A stretch of DNA of 32,412 nt from Deltaproteobacteria bacterium (GTDB lineage: Bacteria; Desulfobacterota; Binatia; Binatales; Binataceae): the NCBI GenBank assembly GCA_021817345.1, contig JAKAVC010000125.1:1-32412 (forward strand), given 5' to 3'. Below the pieces are notes generated by a model. It saw nothing but the letters and a program-made list of their open reading frames with translations. It was not told the origin of the DNA and searched no databases. A program made the position numbers and the translations under genes. The first letter of the stretch is position 1, and each line of letters starts with the position of its first letter. This document shows positions 24,503-31,344 of the stretch, in pieces.

Positions 24503-25924
24503 ATGAAGCTCCGGATCCTGGCTATCGTCGCGCTTGCGCTCGTCGTCGGCGCCTGCCTGCGCTTCAGCAACCTCGGCCGCGGCGAGCTTTCGGCCGACGA
24601 GGCAGCCTCGTGGGCCGCCGCCGAAGCGCCGACGCTTGCGGTCGTGGTTCGCCGCGAACTCCGTCTCCAGGTTGGCAAGCTGCCGATCCATGACGTGATG
24701 CTGCACGAGTGGATGGGCGCGTTCGGCGAAAGCGTAGCCGCGATGCGCTCGTTGTCGGCCGCGCTCGGCACGCTCGCAATTCTCGCGATGTTCTTCGCGG
24801 CACAAGAGACGCTTCGGACCAGTCCCGGAGACGGCAGCTTCTCCGCCGACGAAGTGACGATGGCGGCCGCGCTCGCGGCGCTCGTGTTCGCGGTGAATCT
24901 CGTCACGATCAAGTACGCGCGCGAGGCGCGGATGTACTCGTTGCTGCCGCTGCTTGGAATGCTGCAGGTGGGGCTTTTTCTGCGCTCGCTCAGGACGGTG
25001 CGATTCGTCGAGCTTGCGCTGCTCGCTTTTGCGACCGCCGCACTGGTCGCAACCAACTTCCTCGGCGCACTGCTTCCCGCCTCCGAGGTCGTATGGTTGT
25101 GCGTGCGGCCGGCCGTTGCCGGATCCCGTCCGCGCGCCGCGCGGCAATGGCTCGAAGCGACGCAGCCCGGATGGCCCGCGATCGCCGCGATGGTCGCGGC
25201 GGCGTTGAGCCTTGCTCCGCTTCTTCCAGCCGCTTTGCTCAAGGGCGAAAAAGCCGCGAGCACCGGTGGAATGAGATGGCTCAAGATGCCGGCGCCGTGG
25301 GAGCCGTGGGCATTTTTCAACAAGGCCACGGGAACTTTCGCCTTTCCGGTGCTGGCCGCTTTGGCGGCGTGGGCGGTGTGGCGCGGATGGCGGCGCGAAG
25401 CCAGGGGCGCAATCGGCTTCGCGCTGATATGGATGTGGATGCCGCCGATTGCGCTCGTGCTCCTGTCGTACCTGTGGCGTCCGGTCTTCCTCGAAAGATA
25501 TATCGTGTACGCCTTCCCGCCGTTCTTCCTGCTGGCGGCGCTCGGAATCGTCGAGCTTCCGAGCGCGCGGATGCGCGCGCTCGCGGCGGCGCTCGTGGTT
25601 GCGCTCGCGCTCGGCCACGTTTGGCAACATTCGAGGAAGCCGCGCGACGTCCTCTGGCGTGAAGCTGCCGGGGTGGCGCTGTCCAATCTCCAGCCCGGAC
25701 AGACGATGACCGTCGTGCCTGCCTATGCAATCAATGTGGTACGCTATTACCTCGCACCCGCTCAGCGCTCGCGGGTGGTTCGCTACCGGACCCCGGTTGC
25801 CGACGACGCGGCTATCGTTTTGCTTAGCGACCGCGGCGTGGCGCGGGAGACATCCGCGCAGGTTCGTGCCCGGTTTCCGAAACGGCTTGCGGCCTTTCGC
25901 GGCGTTACGGTTCGCGCCCGGTAA
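24503..25924 (+). CDS. GT39-like membrane glycosyltransferase
   Basis: A 473-residue polytopic membrane protein resembling family 39 (ArnT/PMT-type) GT-C glycosyltransferases. After the first helix, GRGELSADEAASW places an acidic pair where the catalytic base of this fold sits. The KLPIHDVMLHEWMGAFGES loop and VTIKYAREARMYSLLPLLG are typical of the family. About ten to eleven membrane helices follow. It would transfer a sugar from a polyprenyl carrier outside the inner membrane; donor and acceptor are unknown. The closing soluble segment (LQPGQTMTVVPAYAINVVRYYL) is short. It lies 40 bases after the HU gene. Confidence 0.85.
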   Translation: MKLRILAIVALALVVGACLRFSNLGRGELSADEAASWAAAEAPTLAVVVRRELRLQVGKLPIHDVMLHEWMGAFGESVAAMRSLSAALGTLAILAMFFAAQETLRTSPGDGSFSADEVTMAAALAALVFAVNLVTIKYAREARMYSLLPLLGMLQVGLFLRSLRTVRFVELALLAFATAALVATNFLGALLPASEVVWLCVRPAVAGSRPRAARQWLEATQPGWPAIAAMVAAALSLAPLLPAALLKGEKAASTGGMRWLKMPAPWEPWAFFNKATGTFAFPVLAALAAWAVWRGWRREARGAIGFALIWMWMPPIALVLLSYLWRPVFLERYIVYAFPPFFLLAALGIVELPSARMRALAAALVVALALGHVWQHSRKPRDVLWREAAGVALSNLQPGQTMTVVPAYAINVVRYYLAPAQRSRVVRYRTPVADDAAIVLLSDRGVARETSAQVRARFPKRLAAFRGVTVRAR

Positions 25925-26014
25925 AATCGCGCGGCTCGGTCCGCGCCGCAATGCTGGCGGATTCCTTCGCGCACGCATTATGCTGCCCGGGACCGCGAAG
26001 AGGAGATTTGCTCG

Positions 26015-26875
26015 ATGGTTGACGGGAATTTTGATCGCGACCGGTTCAAGCGCGAGCAGCGCGAGTCATGGGACGCCGCCGCGCCGGGATGGGAAAAATG
26101 GTGGCCGCTGTTCGACGTCGGCGCCCGGCCGGTGGCCGAGCGCCTGGTCGAACTCGCCCGCGTCGCGCCGGGCTGCCGGGTGCTCGATATCGCAACCGGA
26201 ACCGGCGAACCCGCAATAACCGCCGCGCGCCGGATCGGTCCCGGCGGGCACGTTCTCGGAATCGATCAATCGGCCGGGATGCTGGAAGTCGCGCGCAGGC
26301 GCGCCGCCGCCCTGGGGCTCGGTAACGTCGAGTATCGTCACGGCGACGCCGAATCGCTCGCGTTCGACGCGCGCTCGTTCGACGCGGTGCTGTGCCGATG
26401 GGGCCTGATGTTCGTGCCCGACCTCGACGCCGCGCTGCGCGGTGTAAAGAACGCACTGGTCGAGGGCGGATGGTTCGCAACCGCGGTCTGGGCGACGCCG
26501 GACAAGGTGCCGATGCTCGGGATTGCCGCCGAGGCGGTTCGCAAAATCGCCCAACTGCCAGCGCCGGCGGGCCCGAGCTTCGATCCCTCGCGGCTTGGCG
26601 ACACGTCGATCCTCGAAGGCGCACTCAAACGCGCCGGTTTTCGCGAGATCGCAATCGAACGGATCATGGTCCGGTTCGATTTCGAGTCGGCGCAGGCGTT
26701 CCTTCAGTCGCGGCTCGATCTGTCGGCGCCGTTTCGCGCGATGCTCGCCTCGAAGCCGGCCGACGTGCAGCGCCGCATCCTGGACGCCGTCGTTAGCGGG
26801 GCTCGCGAATACGCCGACGCCGAGGGCCGTATCAGAACGAACAACGAATCAATTCTGTTCGCGGCGCGCGCCTAG
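26015..26875 (+). CDS. class I SAM-dependent methyltransferase
   Basis: A 286-residue cytosolic methyltransferase of the UbiE/COQ5-like type. The SAM-binding motif I is VLDIATGTGEPAITAARR (residues about 53-70), followed by HVLGIDQSAGMLEVARRRAA, the YRHGDAESLAFDARSFDAV motif and ALRGVKNALVEGGWFA. A GAGGAG lies 9 bases before the ATG. The C-terminal 80 residues contain RIMVRFDFESAQAFLQSR, which matches the substrate cap of small-molecule methyltransferases. The substrate is unknown. Confidence 0.9.
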   Translation: MVDGNFDRDRFKREQRESWDAAAPGWEKWWPLFDVGARPVAERLVELARVAPGCRVLDIATGTGEPAITAARRIGPGGHVLGIDQSAGMLEVARRRAAALGLGNVEYRHGDAESLAFDARSFDAVLCRWGLMFVPDLDAALRGVKNALVEGGWFATAVWATPDKVPMLGIAAEAVRKIAQLPAPAGPSFDPSRLGDTSILEGALKRAGFREIAIERIMVRFDFESAQAFLQSRLDLSAPFRAMLASKPADVQRRILDAVVSGAREYADAEGRIRTNNESILFAARA

Positions 26876-27038
26876 CCGGATGCAGCCGCGGCCGGTCCGA
26901 GCGCGCGGGAGGGCGCGGGAATATCGCGAGGCCGCCCCGAATGAAGTTCGAGCGCACTCTCGAATCCGTCAGGTTCCCGCTTGTGTCAGGGCCGCGCGAT
27001 GCTGCTATATGGTTGGAAAGCCGCCGGGAGGTTGGGTC

Positions 27039-27839
27039 ATGAAGCCTATAGCCTATGTCGAACGCCTGAACCGCTTCTACCAGGCGCAGGGTTTTCCGCC
27101 CTACAATTGGACGGTCAATGAAACGGCGCCGATTACGCCGCTTGGGAAGCCGCTTGCCCGATGCCGGGTCGCGATGCTGACCTCGGGCGGCGTCTCATGC
27201 AGGAACGCGCCGCCTTTCAATCCGCAGGCGCGCAACGATCTTCGCCTCGACACGGTGCCGTCCGACACGGACTCGGGCTTTTTCGCTATCAACGACGGGT
27301 ATTACAACCACTCCGACGCGGATCGCGATATCAACTGCATATTCCCCATCGACCGCCTGCGCGAGCTCGCATCCGAAGGCGTGATCGGCGAGGTCGCGCC
27401 GAACCATTACAGCGGCTTCATGGGCCGAATCTATGTCCGCGCCGCGGTGGTCAATGAGGCCGCGCCCGCGCTCGCACGAAAACTCAAGGAGGAACAGGTC
27501 GACGCTTTCCTCCTCGTGCCCGCTTGACCGCTCGATCACCAGACCGTTGGTCTGGTCGCGCGGGTAATCGAGGAAGCGGGAATTCCGACCGTGGTGGTTT
27601 CAACCGGCAGGGATTTGAGCGCGCAGGTCAAGCCGCCGCGCACCGTGTTCGTCAACTTTCCGATGGGAAATCCGTTCGGCCGGCCGTTCGATGCCGCGAT
27701 GCAGCGCGCTATCCTGCTCGACGCGCTGCATGCGCTCGAGACGGTGGCTTCGGGCGGAACGCTCATCGACCTGCCCTACGAGTGGCATGAGGATTTTTCG
27801 GTGTATCTAGGCTCCGGCGCAAGAAAGTCGTCCGCTTGA
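27039..27839 (+). CDS. GrdB/PrdB-like selenoprotein (in-frame UGA as selenocysteine)
   Basis: A 266-residue protein of the glycine/betaine/sarcosine/proline-reductase selenoprotein B-like family. The only interruption is TGA at 27525 (residue 163), with both halves in one frame. Before it are conserved blocks VAMLTSGGVSC, the NDLRLDTVPSD stretch, CIFPIDRLRELASEGVIG and HYSGFMG, then VDAFLLVPA-Sec-PLDHQTVGLVA. After it come VIEEAGIPTVVVSTG and PRTVFVNFPMGNPFGRP. Homologs usually have Sec or Cys here, often in a U-P-x-C or C-P-x-C setting; here the partner Cys is Asp166. A GGGAGG lies 7 bases before the ATG. A SECIS-like hairpin follows the UGA. The function in non-fermenting bacteria is unclear; redox chemistry on small substrates is likely. 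No sel genes are in the window. Confidence 0.88.
27525..27556 (+). promoter_or_regulatory. bacterial SECIS element downstream of UGA
   Basis: From the TGA (27525-27527) the mRNA forms ACCAGACC (27538-27545) / GGTCTGGT (27549-27556), an 8-bp perfect stem with loop GTT whose first base is G. The loop begins 18 bases after the UGA. Bacterial SECIS hairpins sit at this distance and need a small apical loop with an early G for SelB binding, so this supports selenocysteine insertion. Confidence 0.82.
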
Positions 27840-29413
27840 ACCAGTCTATCCAGCCCGAAGACGCTAGCGCGCGCGGCATTTCACTGTTCCGTTATTCGCC
27901 CGCCCTGATTCTGATGGCGATCGTTATCGCCGACGCCGGCCGGCTTGCGGACCCGGATCTTTGGGGGCATATCCGACTCGGCCAGGCGACGCTCAGCCGG
28001 GGCCATCCGCCCTGGCGCGACATCTATTCGTATTCGGTGCCGGGCCATCGGCTCATCGACCACGAATGGCTCACCGAAGTGTGCCTGGCCTGGGTCTATA
28101 ACGGCTTCGGCGTAATCGGCCTCAAGATATTCAAGTTCCTGTGCACCGCCGCCACGATCGTGTTCCTTGCGGCCGCGATGGGCGCGACCGAAGCGCCGAC
28201 GCTGGTGCAATTCGGCGTGCTGCTCGCGTCGGCGGTCGCGATCATGCCGCAGATGCAGTTTCGGCCGCAGCTTTTCACGTTTGCGTTTTTCAGCGCGATG
28301 CTTGCGATTCTGGCGAAGGAAAATCGCGAGCGGCGCGCGCCGCTCTGGGTATTCGTCCCGATGATGGCAGTGTGGGCGAATCTTCACGGCGGATTTATCA
28401 TGGGCCTGGCCACGCTCGGCGTCTTCAGCGTCGTGGCCTGCGCGCAGGATATTGCCGCCGGACGCGGCTTTCGGCGCGTCTGGCGGCTTTTCGGATTCAG
28501 CGCGGCCTCGGCGCTTGCGACGCTGATTACGCCCTACGGCGCGGGTATCTGGCTGGCGGTGCTGCGGGCGCTCGCAAATCCGTACACCGGCAAGGTGGTG
28601 ATGGACTGGCAGTCGCTGCCGATAGCCATACTGGGACAATGGTATTCGAAGCCGGGCGGTGTGGTTTATATCGGAATTGCCGTGATGCTGTTCGCCGCGC
28701 TTGCGATTTCGCTGTGGATGGCTCCGGCGGCCGACGATCTGCCCCTTGTGGCCGTGGCCGCGATGATGATCGCCTCGACTTTCGTCGCAATCCGCAACCT
28801 GCCGATCGCAGTAATTGCGACGGCAACCCCGCTCACCCGCCATCTGGGACTCGCGATTGCGCGGCGGCGCGAAAAACTGGGCCTCGCTCCGGCTGTGTTG
28901 CCCGAGCGCTCGAGCCGCGCCAATCAATCCGTCGTCACGATGCTTGCGATTCTAGTCGCGCTCCAAACCGGGCTTTTCTCCGCCCGGATGAAGACTGACG
29001 AAGCCTATCCGGCCGGCGCTGTGCTCTTCATGAAGGAGCATCATCTTGAGGGCAGAGTCCTGGGAACCTTCACATGGGGCGAGTACCTGATCTGGCATCT
29101 CGAACCGGGCAGCAAAATTTTTATCGACGGCCGTTACGACACCGTCTTTCCGATCAGCTTGATTGGCATGTACCTGCGCTTTCAGTTCGCGCTTCCCGGC
29201 GGCGCTCAGGTGCTGACGAAGTATCCGCCGGACTTCGTGCTGATTCCGCCAACGATGCCGGCGTTCAAGCTGATGGAGTCGCAGGCGGGATGGAAACTGA
29301 TTTACCGCGACCGCGACTCGGCCCTGTTCGCGCGAACCGATTCCGCCGCGGCGCGGATTCCGGGCGTGCCGGTGCTCGTAACCGCGAAAACCTCGCCCGA
29401 ATACTTTCCGTAG
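27836..29413 (+). CDS. GT-C-like polytopic membrane protein, copy 1
   Basis: A 525-residue membrane protein with about ten hydrophobic segments and a C-terminal soluble domain of about 110 residues. The loop ADPDLWGHIRLGQ (Asp39, Asp41, Trp43, His45) after the first helix is the acidic signature of GT-C-type glycosyltransferase-like proteins; QFRPQLFTF and WANLHGGFIMGL follow. The substrate is unknown. It starts with TTG at 27836 overlapping the selenoprotein stop (TTGA), so the two are translationally coupled. The next gene is a clear paralog. Conserved C-terminal parts include GEYLIWHLEPGSKIFIDGRYD, which resembles a sugar- or lipid-handling domain. Confidence 0.8.
   Translation: MNQSIQPEDASARGISLFRYSPALILMAIVIADAGRLADPDLWGHIRLGQATLSRGHPPWRDIYSYSVPGHRLIDHEWLTEVCLAWVYNGFGVIGLKIFKFLCTAATIVFLAAAMGATEAPTLVQFGVLLASAVAIMPQMQFRPQLFTFAFFSAMLAILAKENRERRAPLWVFVPMMAVWANLHGGFIMGLATLGVFSVVACAQDIAAGRGFRRVWRLFGFSAASALATLITPYGAGIWLAVLRALANPYTGKVVMDWQSLPIAILGQWYSKPGGVVYIGIAVMLFAALAISLWMAPAADDLPLVAVAAMMIASTFVAIRNLPIAVIATATPLTRHLGLAIARRREKLGLAPAVLPERSSRANQSVVTMLAILVALQTGLFSARMKTDEAYPAGAVLFMKEHHLEGRVLGTFTWGEYLIWHLEPGSKIFIDGRYDTVFPISLIGMYLRFQFALPGGAQVLTKYPPDFVLIPPTMPAFKLMESQAGWKLIYRDRDSALFARTDSAAARIPGVPVLVTAKTSPEYFP
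29313..29391 (+). repeat. 79-bp block identical to 31078-31156
   Basis: This coding segment near the 3' end of copy 1 is identical, base for base, to the equivalent segment of copy 2, including silent positions, whereas the middle of the two genes differs widely. Confidence 0.9.
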
Positions 29414-29460
29414 CGCATCGGAAGAGGCGCGCGGCGCTCCACGGATGGCGCGGCGCTCCC

Positions 29461-29503
29461 GCGCTGTTAATGGCGCCGTGGTGTGATAGTAGAGTTGCGC
29501 CGC
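29461..29503 (+). repeat. duplicated intergenic block (with 31230-31273)
   Basis: The stretch between the two membrane-protein genes shares an alternating pattern of identity with the stretch after copy 2: CGCTG, TAAT, TGTGATAGTA, then CGCCGCG near the end. It carries TGTGATAGT, which could serve as an extended -10. The duplication therefore included the downstream spacer. Confidence 0.55.
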
Positions 29504-29537
29504 GTAACGCGCCCAGCGCCGCCGCGGAGCGTCTTGT

Positions 29538-31178
29538 ATGGATAGGAGAGCCTCCCAGACCGGGTTTCCGTCCACCGCCGACGGGAAGGACGATTTCCGC
29601 GATCGCTCAAGTGGCGTCGAATCACTCTCCGCCGGAGGCGGGATGTCTTTACTACGCTATTCGCCGGCGCTCGTCCTGTTCGCGATCGTCGTTTGCGACT
29701 CGGTCCGAATCGCCGACGCCGACCTTTGGGGGCATATCCGATTCGGCCAGGCCATCCTCGCCCAAGGCCACGCGCCGTTGGTGAACACGTATTCCTACTC
29801 GGCGCCCGGATATAAATTCGTCGACCTCGAATGGCTCAGCGACGCGGCGCTCGGCCTTGCGTACAGCGCGCTTGGGATAATCGGGCTCAAGTTGCTGAAG
29901 TTCCTGTGCACGGCCGCGACGATAACGCTGCTCGCGCTCGCGATGGGCGAGACGGGCGCGCCCACGACGGTGCAATTCGCCGTGCTGCTCGCTTGCGCTC
30001 TGCCGCTCTCGTGGCAGATGGAGTTCCGGCCGCAGCTTTTCACGTTTGCGTTCCTGAGCGGGCTGCTCGTAGTGCTCGGGCGTGAGATGCGCGGGCGGCG
30101 CATGGCGCTTTGGCTTCTGGTCCCGATGTTCACGGTGTGGACGAACTTCCACGGCGGGTTCTTCATGGGCTTGGTCGCGCTCGGCGTCTTCAGCACGGTG
30201 GTTTGTGCCGAGGATTTTTTCGCCGGACGCGGGCTGGGCCGGGCGCCGCGGCTGTTCGGAGTAACCGCGGCCTCAGCCCTCGCCACGCTGATAACGCCCT
30301 ACGGGCTGGGCACGTGGCGCGGCGTTGTGCGCGCCGTCAGAAACCCGTACAGCTACAAGATCCTCGTGGAATGGCGGCCGCTGATACCGACCATAGCCCG
30401 GCAATGGTCCGCGGGATCGTGGGGACTCGTCTATATAGCGGTCGCGCTCGTGCTGTTCGTTGCGCTCGCGGTGTCGCTGTACCTCGCGCCGGCGACCGAC
30501 GATCTCCCGCTGGTCGCTTTCGCTGCGGTCGCAATCGTCGCCGCGTTCATGGCGGCGCGCAATCTGGCAATCGCGGAAATCGCGCTCGCGGCTCCCCTGA
30601 CCCGCCATCTGGGGCTCGCCGTAACGGACTGGCGCGCAAGAAAAGGCCTGCCCGCCGAGCCCGCGCTCGGGCCCTCGAGCCTTGCCAACCAGCTAATCGT
30701 CGGCGCAATAGCCGTGGCGTTTGCGATTGAAACCGGACTTTTCTCAAGCCGCCTGCCCACGGACATCCGGTATCCCGCCGGCGCGGTGCGCTTCATGAAG
30801 ACGCATCGTCTGAAGGGCAAGATCCTGAACCGTTACGCCTGGGGCGACTATCTGATCTGGCATCTCGAGCCGGGCAGCCTGGTCTTCATCGACGGGCGCG
30901 AGGACTTCGCCTACCCGGTCCGGCTCGTGGGTGATTACATGCGCTTTTACTCGGCGCTTCCCGGCGGCGCTCAGGTGCTTACGAAGTATCCGCCGGATTT
31001 CGTGCTGATTTCGCCCACGATGCCCGCGTTCAAGATGATGGAATCGCGGGCGGGATGGAAGCTGGTTTACCGCGACGGCGACTCGGCCCTGTTCGCGCGA
31101 ACCGATTCCGCCGCGGCGCGGATTCCGGGCGTGCCGGTGCTCGTAACCGCGAAAACTCGCGTGCAGTATTTCCCGTAG
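29538..31178 (+). CDS. GT-C-like polytopic membrane protein, copy 2
   Basis: A paralog of the preceding gene, 546 residues from the ATG at 29538. An in-frame ATG at 29643 with GGAGG just upstream gives 511 residues and starts directly at SLLRYSPAL, where similarity to copy 1 (SLFRYSPAL) becomes strong; weaker similarity continues upstream, so the start is unresolved. The motif ADADLWGHIRFGQ, RPQLFTFAF, NFHGGFFMGL and the tail DYLIWHLEPGSLVFIDGRED match copy 1. The last 79 bases of strong identity suggest gene conversion. Tandem copies may have different acceptors. The function is unknown. Confidence 0.8.
   Translation: MDRRASQTGFPSTADGKDDFRDRSSGVESLSAGGGMSLLRYSPALVLFAIVVCDSVRIADADLWGHIRFGQAILAQGHAPLVNTYSYSAPGYKFVDLEWLSDAALGLAYSALGIIGLKLLKFLCTAATITLLALAMGETGAPTTVQFAVLLACALPLSWQMEFRPQLFTFAFLSGLLVVLGREMRGRRMALWLLVPMFTVWTNFHGGFFMGLVALGVFSTVVCAEDFFAGRGLGRAPRLFGVTAASALATLITPYGLGTWRGVVRAVRNPYSYKILVEWRPLIPTIARQWSAGSWGLVYIAVALVLFVALAVSLYLAPATDDLPLVAFAAVAIVAAFMAARNLAIAEIALAAPLTRHLGLAVTDWRARKGLPAEPALGPSSLANQLIVGAIAVAFAIETGLFSSRLPTDIRYPAGAVRFMKTHRLKGKILNRYAWGDYLIWHLEPGSLVFIDGREDFAYPVRLVGDYMRFYSALPGGAQVLTKYPPDFVLISPTMPAFKMMESRAGWKLVYRDGDSALFARTDSAAARIPGVPVLVTAKTRVQYFP
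31078..31156 (+). repeat. 79-bp block identical to 29313-29391
   Basis: Second copy of the perfectly conserved coding segment; it ends 22 bases before the stop of copy 2. Confidence 0.9.
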
Positions 31179-31229
31179 CGAAACGGCGCATGGACCCGGC
31201 GCATGGCCCGCTTCGCGGCCGCCACTTCG

Positions 31230-31273
31230 GCGCTGGTAATACGCTGATAATGTGATAGTAAAATTTACGCCGC
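31230..31273 (+). repeat. duplicated intergenic block (with 29461-29503)
   Basis: Counterpart of the spacer upstream of copy 2; here it lies about 80-115 bases before the alcohol dehydrogenase start. GATAAT (31246-31251) and TGTGATAGTA (31251-31260) are promoter-like but no good -35 is present at 17 bases. Confidence 0.5.
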
Positions 31274-31344
31274 GCCTCGGTGAGCCCGCGTCTTCGCTGC
31301 GCCGGCGATGCGCCCGGATCGATATCGCGTAAAGGAGCATTTGA

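Noticed and set aside
24374-25978. 534-codon minus-strand open frame
   Set aside because: It is antisense to the HU and GT39-like genes and lacks any recognisable motif.
27525-27527. TGA as a true nonsense mutation making a pseudogene
   Set aside because: Conservation runs through the codon, the codon sits at the known Sec/Cys position and a SECIS-like hairpin follows.
27591-27839. Separate small gene downstream of the GrdB-like frame
   Set aside because: It is in the same frame as 27039-27527 and continues the conserved family sequence, so it is the C-terminal part of the selenoprotein.
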